The position numbers and the translations under genes are program-made. From contig DWYB01000045.1 in assembly GCA_019118885.1 (NCBI GenBank), positions 1 to 37,600 of the forward strand: 37,600 nt of DNA, given 5' to 3'. The notes beneath the pieces are model-generated. The model saw only the letters and a program-made list of their open reading frames with translations, searched no databases and was not told where the DNA came from. Below are positions 24,974-33,059 of this stretch, in pieces (within the stretch, counting starts at the first letter, position 1; every line of letters begins with the position of its first letter). This DNA comes from Candidatus Mediterraneibacter surreyensis (GTDB taxonomy: Bacteria; Bacillota; Clostridia; Lachnospirales; Lachnospiraceae).

Positions 24974-26735
24974 TTACCGCCGCCTCCTTCGGGAACTGAG
25001 AATAATAGATTTCCTGATAAGCCGGACAGGAGGCAAGCAGTTCGTCATGAGTTCCGATACCTGCCGCCGCTCCGTCGTCCAGCACGATGATCTGATCCGC
25101 ATACTGCACGGACGACGCTCTCTGGGAGACGATAAATACTGTCGGATTTCCCTTCATGGAGCGAATCGCCCTGCGCAATGCCGCATCTGTAGCAAAATCC
25201 AGCGCAGACGCGCTGTCGTCAAGGATCAGAATATCCGGCTTCCTCACAAGAGCTCTCGCGATGGTAAGACGCTGCTTCTGTCCTCCCGACAGATTGCGGC
25301 CGCCCTGCTCGATCCGGAATTCCAGCCTGCCCGGTTTCCTGTCTACAAACTCTTTTGCCTGGGAGATTTCCAGCGCCTCTTCCAATTCCTCTTCCGTGGC
25401 GTTTTCATTTCCCCAGCGCAGATTCTCCGCGATAGTTCCTTTGAACAGGACAGCTTTCTGAAGCACGACTCCGATGCGCGACCTCAGACTTTCTATCTTA
25501 TATTCCCTGATATCATTTCCAAAGATTCTGATCTGTCCGCCTGTAGCGTCATAAAACCGCGGAATCAGATTGACCAGAGAAGATTTTCCTGATCCCGTTC
25601 CGCCGATAATTCCGATCGTCTGCCCTCTCATCGCCCGGAACGATATATCCGTCAGAGATTCACCCCCGGCTCCTTTATAAGCAAGGGAGACATGATCGAA
25701 CTCTACGGCAGGAATCTCCTGTATATCTATCTTCCCATCTGTATCCGTTCCAAAACCTTCCGATGATAAGATCCGTTTTCCATCTTCCATATCCGGCTGT
25801 ATATTCAGCACGCTCCCTATTCTGTTTCCGCAGGCAACCGCCTTTGTCACTGTAATGATCAGATTGGCAAGCTTTACCAGCTCCGTCAGGATCTGCGACA
25901 TATAATTGATAAGAGCTACTACTTCTCCCTGTGTCAGGTCGCCAATATTTACCCGAACTGCTCCCGTATAGATCAGAGCGATGATACCGCCGTTTACGAC
26001 AACATAAGTAAGCGGATTCATAAGACCTGAGATACGCCCCACAAACTTCTGTGCATCGGTGAGCGTCTGATTTTCCCGTTCAAACTTTTGCCGCTCTTCC
26101 TGCTCTTTATTAAATGCACGCAACACTCGAACGCCCGCAAGATTTTCCCTCGTTGTAAGCAGGACGCTGTCCAGATGCGACTGAACTTTCCTGTAGAGCG
26201 GCATGGTCACAAGCATGATGCCGAATACGATTACCGAGAGAACCGGAATTACCACGACAAAAACCAGAGCGGCCTTCACGTCTACGGTAAACGCCATGAT
26301 CATCGCGCCGAACACGATAAACGGGGAGCGCAGGAACAGACGCAGCACCAGATTTACCCCTGACTGAGTCTGGTTGATATCGCTTGTCAGCCTCGTGATC
26401 AGAGTGGAACTTCCGATCTCATCCATCTCTGTAAAGGTAAGCTTCTGGATATGCTCAAACAGAGCATGCCGCACACCTGTTCCAAAGCCGGACGCCGCCT
26501 TTGCAGAAAAATACTGGGCGGTGATCGAACATACAAGGCCGATCAGCCCAAGAGCAATAAGCACAAAACACATCCTTATAATGTACGGCCTGTCCTCCTG
26601 CGCAATCCCTACATCGATGACTGCAGCCATAACAAGGGGCACAAGCAATTCAAAAGACGCCTCCGACATTTTGAAAAGAGGCGCCAATACAGATTCCTTT
26701 TTATAATTTTTCAAATATATGAGAAGTGATTTCAT
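24966..26735 (-). CDS. ABC transporter, ATP-binding/permease half A
   Basis: The 589-residue half-transporter has six membrane helices, Walker A GGTGSGKSS, canonical signature LSGGQKQRL, and Walker B ILILDDSASALD, where aspartate replaces the catalytic glutamate. In a heterodimer, this half's Walker motifs face the partner's altered LSQGQ, so both changes fall in the same ATP site. This is the known pattern for a degenerate site and an intact site. It is the first gene of the five-gene minus-strand operon; ATG follows AAAGGAT. A short dyad TCTGT-N8-ACAGA (26765-26782) lies just upstream and may be a regulator site. Confidence 0.94.
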   Translation of the reverse strand: MKSLLIYLKNYKKESVLAPLFKMSEASFELLVPLVMAAVIDVGIAQEDRPYIIRMCFVLIALGLIGLVCSITAQYFSAKAASGFGTGVRHALFEHIQKLTFTEMDEIGSSTLITRLTSDINQTQSGVNLVLRLFLRSPFIVFGAMIMAFTVDVKAALVFVVVIPVLSVIVFGIMLVTMPLYRKVQSHLDSVLLTTRENLAGVRVLRAFNKEQEERQKFERENQTLTDAQKFVGRISGLMNPLTYVVVNGGIIALIYTGAVRVNIGDLTQGEVVALINYMSQILTELVKLANLIITVTKAVACGNRIGSVLNIQPDMEDGKRILSSEGFGTDTDGKIDIQEIPAVEFDHVSLAYKGAGGESLTDISFRAMRGQTIGIIGGTGSGKSSLVNLIPRFYDATGGQIRIFGNDIREYKIESLRSRIGVVLQKAVLFKGTIAENLRWGNENATEEELEEALEISQAKEFVDRKPGRLEFRIEQGGRNLSGGQKQRLTIARALVRKPDILILDDSASALDFATDAALRRAIRSMKGNPTVFIVSQRASSVQYADQIIVLDDGAAAGIGTHDELLASCPAYQEIYYSQFPKEAAVNG

Positions 26736-26835
26736 ATCCGGTATATCCTTTCGCCAAAAATCTATCTGTATTTTATCACAGACAGAAAAAAAAAGGAATC
26801 AGCTATTCATTCGTTGTCATTCCAGCGCTATTCCC

Positions 26836-27153
26836 TTATAACCCCCTGATAATATTTAAATAATCCTGCCTTTGGTCCACAACCGCATAGATGATCACTC
26901 TTTTTCTCTCATCATCCACTTTATAGAAAACCAGATTCTTTTCTAAAATTAACACCTTATATCCCTGTTGTCTCAGGATATGGTAGCTGGGAATCGTTCC
27001 AATATTCGGATTATCTCCCAAATGCAGGATACTTTCTTCTAATTCTTCCAATTTACGTAATGCAATCTCTGATCCAAAATTTTCATTGATATAAAGGATA
27101 ATCTTACGGATCTGCTCATCTGCAGTATCTGTACGGACAACTGTATACTTCAT
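26836..27153 (-). CDS. RelE/ParE family toxin
   Basis: The 105-residue protein resembles ParE/RelE toxins: N-terminal TADEQIRKIILYINENFGS helices, central GDNPNIGTIP, and the C-terminal strand region YKVLILEKNLVFYKVDDE then VIIYAVVDQRQDYLNII. Members either cleave mRNA on the ribosome (RelE) or poison gyrase (ParE); which applies here is not clear. It follows the antitoxin stop by one base, with GGAGAAATAAT before the ATG, so the two genes are translationally linked. The pair sits between the exporter operon and the protease gene. Confidence 0.87.
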   Translation of the reverse strand: MKYTVVRTDTADEQIRKIILYINENFGSEIALRKLEELEESILHLGDNPNIGTIPSYHILRQQGYKVLILEKNLVFYKVDDERKRVIIYAVVDQRQDYLNIIRGL

Positions 27154-27154
27154 A

Positions 27155-27433
27155 TTATTTCTCCTTCAATATCTGTCTCAGATCCTGGAAAGTATTTTCA
27201 ATTGGTTCAACCCTTCCATTTTTCACATCATCTTCTGCCGCTGACAAAATCTCCAGTAATTCAATCCTTGATTTCATCCTTTTGTATTCCTCATAGGAAA
27301 GTGATACAGTATCTCCCCGTCCGTTCACTGTGATAATAACTGCTTCATTATTTTCCCTGCACTGTCTTGATATTTCACTGTAATGATTTCTCAAATCTGC
27401 AGATGGCCGAATTGATTCCTGTATTGAAAACAT
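27155..27433 (-). CDS. Phd/YefM family antitoxin
   Basis: The 92-residue protein has the Phd/YefM layout: an N-terminal DNA-binding and dimerisation region (SIQESIRPSADLRNHYSEIS, then EAVIITVNGRGDTVSLSYEEY) and a flexible C-terminal tail that would wrap the toxin. I set the start at the ATG at 27433, seven bases after GGGAGG; an ATG two codons earlier lies only one base from the ribosome site, and a further upstream one lacks support. A near-ideal operator-promoter lies directly upstream. Antitoxin first, toxin second is the standard order. Confidence 0.87.
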   Translation of the reverse strand: MFSIQESIRPSADLRNHYSEISRQCRENNEAVIITVNGRGDTVSLSYEEYKRMKSRIELLEILSAAEDDVKNGRVEPIENTFQDLRQILKEK

Positions 27434-27453
27434 AAGCATACCTCCCGTTAACT

Positions 27454-27492
27454 TTATAGTCATATTATATCGCGATATGACTATAACTTCAA
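27454..27492 (-). promoter_or_regulatory. Toxin-antitoxin promoter and operator
   Basis: On the minus strand TTGAAG (27487-27492) and TATAAT (27464-27469) are separated by 17 bases. Twelve-base perfect inverted arms, 27454-27465 and 27475-27486, flank nine bases and cover the -10 and spacer. A central ATATCGCGATAT palindrome (27467-27478) adds symmetry. Autorepression by the antitoxin-toxin complex is the expected use. Confidence 0.8.
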
Positions 27493-27553
27493 TTAACTTT
27501 TAAATAACTTCATTTCTGTTTTCGTCTTGGCATATATACTCTGGTTCCTTCTC

Positions 27554-29311
27554 TTATGAACCCGGCAGGCTGTTCCTGACGCACAACGCCCCGAACCCCA
27601 GCAGTGAATTCGGCCACACACTGTATCCCGGCAGTTCTCTCGCCCCGCGCCTCAAATATGCCTTCACTTTTTCCCCGTACAGATACGGATCATTTCCCTG
27701 CACTATCCCCCATTCCATCAGAAGAGCCGCGCTTCCCGTGACAAAAGGCGCGGCGAACGAGGTGCCGGAAAAAGCGCGATAACCTCCTCCGGGAACAGGT
27801 GCATTAACCAGAACCCCCGGCGCTGCCAGATCCGGTTTCGGCACTTCGATTCCCTCATAGACCGCCGCCGGCCCCCTTCCGGAAAAGTCCGCATAGGAAA
27901 ATGTCCTCGCATCATATGCAGCCACCGTTACCACCAGAGACGCAGTGGACGGAATCGTCAGAGTAGACGTACTGTCAGGAGTCAGAAATGCTGTTCCCAC
28001 ATTCAGCGCAGCCTGGGCCGGGAGCCACATCTGATAGGCGCCGTCCACGATGCGCCCGGGAGTGAGAATGATCTGCCACACGCCACTGTCTACATATGAC
28101 TGCAGCGGAATAAAAGAGATATAAATCTCCTGTCTGACACTATAAGGCTTCGGTTCCCCGTAGTAGAGCAATAGCTCCGTGTTTCCCAGGACAAAACGCT
28201 GCGGACCCAGTATCTCGCGAAAAGGGCCTACCCGTTCTCCGGACGGACTGGCAATAGAAATATTCATCTCGTCCACATAAGATTTCCAGATCTGTACATT
28301 CAGTGCCGGCTCTCTTTCCTGAACAGCAAGTTCCTGCACCACTTCCTCTTCATCGTTCACCCGGCCCGCCGCATGCCCCGCAGTCGTACCTTCGTTCCCG
28401 CTGCCGATACAGATCACATTTTTCCATGTGTCAGAGATATCGTTCAGGAATCTCTCTACCAGGGATGTACCGTCATGAGAACCGTATGTATTACCGAAAC
28501 TGATATTGACAGCCACAGGCATCCTCAGTTCAAGTGCTTTCCGGATCACATAGTCCACACCTGTCATCAGTTCAGTGGTGCGCGGGAATCCGTCCGGACG
28601 CGGAGTTCCCATTTTCACGATAATAAGCTCTGCCTCCGGAGCTGCGCCCCGGTACATCCGCCCCTCGCTTCCTCTTCCATTTCCCGCCGCGATTCCCGCT
28701 ACCGCAGTTCCATGACCGCTCGTGTCACGGCTCAGGACTGTCCTCGTACTTTTCCCCGCACCTCCGCCGGAACCGTTCCCCGCCAGCGCTGCATTGATCT
28801 CTTCCTTTGTAAATTCGCTTCCCACTGCATATCCTGACGGCGGTCTGCCGGAAATCGACTGATCCCACAGAGATACGATCCGTGTCGTACCGTCTTCATT
28901 CCTAAAATCTGGATTCTCAAAATCAATCCCGCTATCCACAATCCCGACCAGGACGCCCCGTCCGCTTAAACCATAAGGCGGTGCCTGGACGGCGTCAATA
29001 CAGGAAGCCTGACGGCCCACATCCGTTTGAAAATAAAGACTTTTCGGCTTCTCGATAAATTCCACCTCGGGAATTCCGGCAAGCTCTTCGATCCGTTCCT
29101 CCCGGATCACGATTACCGCATAACCATTCATCAACTCCGTTACAGACGATGAAATACCTCTTACAGATTCCAGGTCGCCGGAATACTTAATGATCAGCTC
29201 CCACTCCTTCTCCGCCGGATCATATCCCACATCCAGCTCTCCGGAACGTTCTCTTTCTTCCGGCGTTGCATCAAGAGCGAGATTCAGGATATTTTCTATC
29301 TTCTGGCTCAA
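27554..29311 (-). CDS. Csp-like S8 family serine protease
   Basis: This 585-residue subtilase has a complete catalytic triad: Asp126 (VDSGID), His200 (SGHGTAVAG) and Ser518 (GTSFAAPFV), plus the oxyanion Asn306 (GSGNEG). There is no signal peptide; residues 1-100 look like a propeptide or assembly domain, and a long insertion (about 320-450) precedes the serine. Length and layout match the CspA/B/C-like group of Clostridia, some of which act in spore germination; since all triad residues are present this one should be an active protease. The start codon is TTG at 29311, with GGAGGG seven bases upstream. An overlapping ATG-TAT-TGA mini-frame shares the TTGA. Confidence 0.88.
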   Translation of the reverse strand: MSQKIENILNLALDATPEERERSGELDVGYDPAEKEWELIIKYSGDLESVRGISSSVTELMNGYAVIVIREERIEELAGIPEVEFIEKPKSLYFQTDVGRQASCIDAVQAPPYGLSGRGVLVGIVDSGIDFENPDFRNEDGTTRIVSLWDQSISGRPPSGYAVGSEFTKEEINAALAGNGSGGGAGKSTRTVLSRDTSGHGTAVAGIAAGNGRGSEGRMYRGAAPEAELIIVKMGTPRPDGFPRTTELMTGVDYVIRKALELRMPVAVNISFGNTYGSHDGTSLVERFLNDISDTWKNVICIGSGNEGTTAGHAAGRVNDEEEVVQELAVQEREPALNVQIWKSYVDEMNISIASPSGERVGPFREILGPQRFVLGNTELLLYYGEPKPYSVRQEIYISFIPLQSYVDSGVWQIILTPGRIVDGAYQMWLPAQAALNVGTAFLTPDSTSTLTIPSTASLVVTVAAYDARTFSYADFSGRGPAAVYEGIEVPKPDLAAPGVLVNAPVPGGGYRAFSGTSFAAPFVTGSAALLMEWGIVQGNDPYLYGEKVKAYLRRGARELPGYSVWPNSLLGFGALCVRNSLPGS

Positions 29312-29424
29312 TACATATCCCTCCTGCTATACAGTCCTCAGACAGACCACTGCAAAATATTACTCTAAATCTTATGCGTGGTCCTTCCTTAACAGACATA
29401 CAACAGGATTGGGGCTGTGTCTCA

Positions 29425-30648
29425 CTATTTCCGGTAGGCGAACAGCGGCAGTCCGTCTTTTACCGGCACCTTCACCTCTCCCTGTATGAGGGGACGGGCA
29501 TAATCTATAAACTCCTGTCCGATATCCGAACCGTTCCCCGTGATCCACTCAAGCGGAACGGTCTTCTCCTGATTACAGATCAGATCCACGTCTTCCGCCA
29601 CGTAATCCACCCGATATTCCTCTCCCGGCACACGCGCAAAACCGATCATCTTGCCTGTCTCTCCTTCAAGCGCGCATTTCACACCGTACGCTCCGGATTC
29701 AACAGCTTCTTTCTGGTCCGTAGCGGACAGCATAGCGGAAGAACATCTCTGGGATACGTTGAGCTCCACCGACCTTACTTTGACGCCGATCTTTTCCTTT
29801 ACCAGATTTTCCAGATATTTTCCTGAGCCTGTGAGCATCTTATGCCCGAATGTATCCACGCCCACATCGCTTGCCAGCTCGCAGATAAACGTTCCTTTTC
29901 CGTCGTTGATCCCTTCCGATATACACACGACGAGATTTGGCGCTTTCTCCAGCGCTTCATTGACGTCAGAGATAAATCTGTCCGGGTCAAAAGCAGTCTC
30001 CGGCAGATAGATCAGAACCGGATTATCCCCTTCAAATTTACGTGCGAGAACACTGGCGGCAGTCAGCCATCCCGCATGCCTCCCCATAATCTCCACTATG
30101 GTAACCGATTTTTTATTGTCATACACAGATGCGTCGACCGCGATCTCCCGCACTGTCGAAGCGACATACTTTGCAGCGCTTCCGAATCCGGGCGTATGAT
30201 CTGTCCGTACCAGGTCATTGTCAATTGTCTTCGGAATTCCCATAAACCGGATATCGCTGCCTGTCTTCCGCGCGTATCTCGAAAGCTTGCTCACTGTATC
30301 CATGGAGTCATTGCCGCCGATATAAAAGAAATACCCGATTCCATACTGCTTAAACTTCTCAAACAGCTTTGGATATACTTCATCTTCCAGATCCTCCGGG
30401 AGCTTATACCTGCATGATCCCAGATAAGATCCGGGAGTCGTCCTGATCAGTTCCAGTTCTCCTGACTGTTTCAGCGGTTCCATATCCATAATCTGATCAT
30501 TTAGAAATCCTTCGATCCCATTGATCATTCCATATACTGTTCCACACACGTCTGATCTGTCCAGAGCCTCATGTACGACTCCATACAGACTTGCATTGAT
30601 CACGGCTGTCGGTCCGCCGGACTGTCCTACGATTACATTCTTCTTCAT
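29425..30648 (-). CDS. pfp: Pyrophosphate-dependent 6-phosphofructokinase
   Basis: The 407-residue enzyme phosphorylates fructose 6-phosphate to the 1,6-bisphosphate. The signature residues point to PPi rather than ATP as donor: GGNDS (111-115) has Asp at the position of the ATP-type glycine, and PKTIDND (139-145) has Lys in place of the ATP-type glycine. The catalytic Asp143 and Asp145 are present, and MGRHAGWL is the conserved substrate-binding motif. ATG follows AAGGAGG. A 113-base gap separates it from the protease gene downstream. Many Lachnospiraceae use this reversible enzyme in glycolysis. Confidence 0.92.
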   Translation of the reverse strand: MKKNVIVGQSGGPTAVINASLYGVVHEALDRSDVCGTVYGMINGIEGFLNDQIMDMEPLKQSGELELIRTTPGSYLGSCRYKLPEDLEDEVYPKLFEKFKQYGIGYFFYIGGNDSMDTVSKLSRYARKTGSDIRFMGIPKTIDNDLVRTDHTPGFGSAAKYVASTVREIAVDASVYDNKKSVTIVEIMGRHAGWLTAASVLARKFEGDNPVLIYLPETAFDPDRFISDVNEALEKAPNLVVCISEGINDGKGTFICELASDVGVDTFGHKMLTGSGKYLENLVKEKIGVKVRSVELNVSQRCSSAMLSATDQKEAVESGAYGVKCALEGETGKMIGFARVPGEEYRVDYVAEDVDLICNQEKTVPLEWITGNGSDIGQEFIDYARPLIQGEVKVPVKDGLPLFAYRK

Positions 30649-30706
30649 TCGTTTCCTCCTTAAATATCAAAAACCGATACCATTACTATATCCGATAAAA
30701 ATAGAT

Positions 30707-30736
30707 TTTACAATATGCAATGAACAATGGTATAAT
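30707..30736 (+). promoter_or_regulatory. Predicted promoter for the glycosyltransferase gene
   Basis: TTTACA (30707-30712) and TATAAT (30731-30736) are separated by 18 bases. Transcription would start near 30743, giving a leader of about 54 bases to the ATG at 30797. It is divergent from the phosphofructokinase gene. Confidence 0.65.
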
Positions 30737-30796
30737 GGATCAGAATCACAGAAAATATCGTATAACGATTATATAAGTCTGTGGGGGAGGAAAAAC

Positions 30797-31813
30797 ATGA
30801 AATATATCTCATTTGCAATACCATGCTACAATTCAGAAGCTTATATGGAAAAAGCGATCAACTCTATCCTTGTCGGGGGCGAGGACGTGGAGATCATCGT
30901 GGTTAATGACGGATCAAAGGACGGCACTCAGGCCATCGCCGAACGTTACCAGGAGAAATACCCCACCATCGTCAGAGCTGTCAATAAGGAAAACGGCGGA
31001 CATGGAGACGCGGTCAACTGCGGACTCCAGCATGCCACCGGTAAATATTTTAAAGTAGTTGACAGCGACGACTGGGTGGACAAGGATTCTCTGCTTAAGA
31101 TTCTTGACGCCATCAAAGGGTTTGCAGACTCGGACACTCCGGTCGATATGGTGATCGCCAATTACGTGTACGAAAAGGTTGGGATGGAACACAAAAAAGT
31201 CATCCGCTACGACAATGTACTGCCGGAGAATCAGATCTTCCGCTGGGATGATATCGGACGCTTCAGGCTGGATCAGTACATCCTGATGCATTCCGTCATC
31301 TACCGCACGGAAATGTTAAAGCTCTGCCAGCTGGAGCTTCCGAAGCATACATTCTACGTAGATAATATCTATGTATATTATCCGCTGCCGCATGTGCGCA
31401 CACTCTATTATCTGAATGTAGACTTCTACAGATACTTTATCGGCCGTGAAGATCAGTCTGTCAATGAAAAAGTCATGATCAGCCGGATTGATCAGCAGCT
31501 CTTCGTGACAAAGACAATGATCGCCATGTATGAGCTGCGCATGATCACCAGCAAAAAACTGAGAAAATATATGGTAAATTATCTGGCCATTATGATGACT
31601 GTTTCTTCCATCCTGTGCATCCGCTCGAAGAAGCCGGAGAATCTTGTGAAGAAAAAGGAACTCTGGGATTATCTGAAACGAAAAGACTATAAGACTTATG
31701 TAAAGATCCGCTACGGCATCCTCGGTCAGACGATGAACCTGCCCGGACGCTCCGGAAGGAAAGTCTCCTCGCTCGCCTACAGCGTGGCCAGAAGACTGAT
31801 CGGATTCAACTAA
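30797..31813 (+). CDS. Family 2 glycosyltransferase
   Basis: The 338-residue protein has the GT-A fold features of family 2: SFAIPCYNSEAYMEKAI at the N-terminus, EIIVVNDGSKDGT for nucleotide binding, and KVVDSDDWV with the DxD-like metal site. No membrane helix follows. It would transfer a sugar to a cell-surface acceptor from a nucleotide sugar, but the acceptor is not known. I use the ATG at 30797 because GGGGGAGG is six bases upstream; an open frame extends much further upstream but has no site. No other glycan gene is nearby, so it may act alone. Confidence 0.88.
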   Translation: MKYISFAIPCYNSEAYMEKAINSILVGGEDVEIIVVNDGSKDGTQAIAERYQEKYPTIVRAVNKENGGHGDAVNCGLQHATGKYFKVVDSDDWVDKDSLLKILDAIKGFADSDTPVDMVIANYVYEKVGMEHKKVIRYDNVLPENQIFRWDDIGRFRLDQYILMHSVIYRTEMLKLCQLELPKHTFYVDNIYVYYPLPHVRTLYYLNVDFYRYFIGREDQSVNEKVMISRIDQQLFVTKTMIAMYELRMITSKKLRKYMVNYLAIMMTVSSILCIRSKKPENLVKKKELWDYLKRKDYKTYVKIRYGILGQTMNLPGRSGRKVSSLAYSVARRLIGFN

Positions 31814-31821
31814 ATATGTAT

Positions 31822-31889
31822 AAAATTAACAGCCATGACACATACTTTCCATTAAATGAAAAGGAGTGTGAACCATGGCTGTTAATTTT
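31822..31889 (+). promoter_or_regulatory. Inverted repeat spanning the rubrerythrin start codon
   Basis: AAAATTAACAGCCATG (31822-31837) and CATGGCTGTTAATTTT (31874-31889) form a perfect 16-pair stem. The ATG (31875-31877) and first codons lie in the 3' arm; the ribosome site AAAGGAG is in the 36-base loop. In a transcript reading through from the glycosyltransferase gene, the stem would hide the start codon. TATAAAAT at 31819-31826 could be a -10, in which case a local transcript would start inside the left arm and escape the hairpin. Confidence 0.6.
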
Positions 31890-32474
31890 TCTGAAAGTAT
31901 TACAAAAGAAAATCTGATGCGTGCTTTCGCGGGAGAAAGTCAGGCGAGAAACAGGTATACTATCGCCGCGGAGCGGGCGGAGAAAGAAGGAATGCTCACC
32001 ATCGCCGAAATCTTCCGGTACACCGCTGACCAGGAGCGTGCCCACGCGGAACGCTTCTATGACCTTCTGAAAGATCTGTCCGGAGAAACTATCCACATCG
32101 ACGGCGCCTATCCGGTGGATCAGCAGGACACCCTGCCTGAACTGCTTCGAGCCGCCGAGCACAATGAACATGAAGAATTTGCCGATGTCTATCAGGCGTT
32201 CGGCAATACAGCGCGGGAAGAAGGATTCTCGGAAGTTGCATCCGCCTTCCATCAGATTGCGGAGATCGAACATGTCCACGAACAACGTTTCGCAAAACTG
32301 GCGGAAATGCTGGAATCAAACTCGTGGTATCAGCCGCAGACCGCATCCAGATGGATGTGCACCAACTGCGGGTATATCCACGAAGGGAACCAGGCCCCGC
32401 CTGTGTGTCCGGTGTGCCGCCACGCGCAGGGATACTTCATTCCCTATGATATGGCCTGCTATAAAATCGACTGA
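31875..32474 (+). CDS. rbr: Rubrerythrin
   Basis: Rubrerythrin reduces hydrogen peroxide in anaerobes. The 199-residue protein has the N-terminal diiron domain with Glu21, Glu54-x-x-His57, Glu98, Glu132 and His135, and a C-terminal rubredoxin-like domain with two Cys-x-x-Cys pairs (162/165 and 178/181). Both parts are complete. ATG follows AAAGGAG at good spacing. The start codon falls in the inverted repeat described separately. A strong terminator follows directly after the stop. Confidence 0.96.
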   Translation: MAVNFSESITKENLMRAFAGESQARNRYTIAAERAEKEGMLTIAEIFRYTADQERAHAERFYDLLKDLSGETIHIDGAYPVDQQDTLPELLRAAEHNEHEEFADVYQAFGNTAREEGFSEVASAFHQIAEIEHVHEQRFAKLAEMLESNSWYQPQTASRWMCTNCGYIHEGNQAPPVCPVCRHAQGYFIPYDMACYKID

Positions 32475-32524
32475 TCCGGGAGCTGAGGAGGGGACGGCTC
32501 CCCTCCTCAGCTCCCGGATCTTAT
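32473..32524 (+). terminator. Strong terminator after rbr
   Basis: A perfect 21-pair stem (32473-32493 with 32500-32520, six-base loop ACGGCT) begins at the rbr stop codon and is followed by TTATAATTT. It is unusually long and GC-rich and probably also limits read-through towards the hemerythrin gene. Confidence 0.85.
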
Positions 32525-32554
32525 AATTTCTGCATACCTCACTATAACTACAGC

Positions 32555-32977
32555 TTACAGTCTCTCACTGCTCTCGTTCATGAACTTATACTCAGCCACC
32601 GACCGGTCAAATCCTTTGATGTGGCGGTACAGCCATTCGATCACATTTCTGTTCACCTGCTCTACGAACGCGTCCGACGGTCCTTCCTCTTCCTCCAGCA
32701 TATTATAGAGATCTTTCACCACCTGGCGCAGTTTGTCGTGCTCTTTCTTGTGCTCTGCGATCCCCGGATAATTAATAGACTCCTGAAGTTTCTCCTCCTC
32801 TCCGAAATGAAACTCCGTATAATCTGCAAGATAGTCCAGCGTCTTCACTGCCACAACCTTATCTTTGCTTGTCTCGCAGCTGTCCAGAAGCTTATTGATC
32901 TTATCGATCAGTTCCCTGTGCTGCGTATCGATCATCTCATTGCCTGTTACAAGACTCTCGTCAAATTCTGCTCTCAT
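32555..32977 (-). CDS. Bacteriohemerythrin
   Basis: The 140-residue protein is a single-domain hemerythrin that binds oxygen reversibly at a diiron centre. All ligands can be placed: His20, His57, Glu61, His76, His80, His119 and Asp124 (TQHREL, HFGEEE, EHKKEHDKL, YRHIKGFD). There is no membrane segment or extra domain. ATG follows CAGGAGG. It is convergent with rubrerythrin, which suggests a small oxygen-defence cluster, though the two are separate transcripts. Confidence 0.95.
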   Translation of the reverse strand: MRAEFDESLVTGNEMIDTQHRELIDKINKLLDSCETSKDKVVAVKTLDYLADYTEFHFGEEEKLQESINYPGIAEHKKEHDKLRQVVKDLYNMLEEEEGPSDAFVEQVNRNVIEWLYRHIKGFDRSVAEYKFMNESSERL

Positions 32978-33030
32978 GAATCAGTACCTCCTGTTTTACA
33001 ATCATATCAGTAATTGAAATATTTTTCTCT

Positions 33031-33059
33031 ATTATACCTCAGACTTCGCCATTTTTAAA
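33031..33059 (-). promoter_or_regulatory. Predicted promoter for the hemerythrin gene
   Basis: On the minus strand TTTAAA (33054-33059) and TATAAT (33031-33036) are separated by 17 bases; the -35 lies within the end of nudC. Predicted transcription start is near 33024, about 47 bases before the hemerythrin ATG. Confidence 0.55.

Noticed and set aside
30521-30796. Upstream extension of the glycosyltransferase ORF
   Set aside because: The extension runs over the predicted promoter and has no ribosome site; the family N-terminus begins at the ATG at 30797, which has a strong site.
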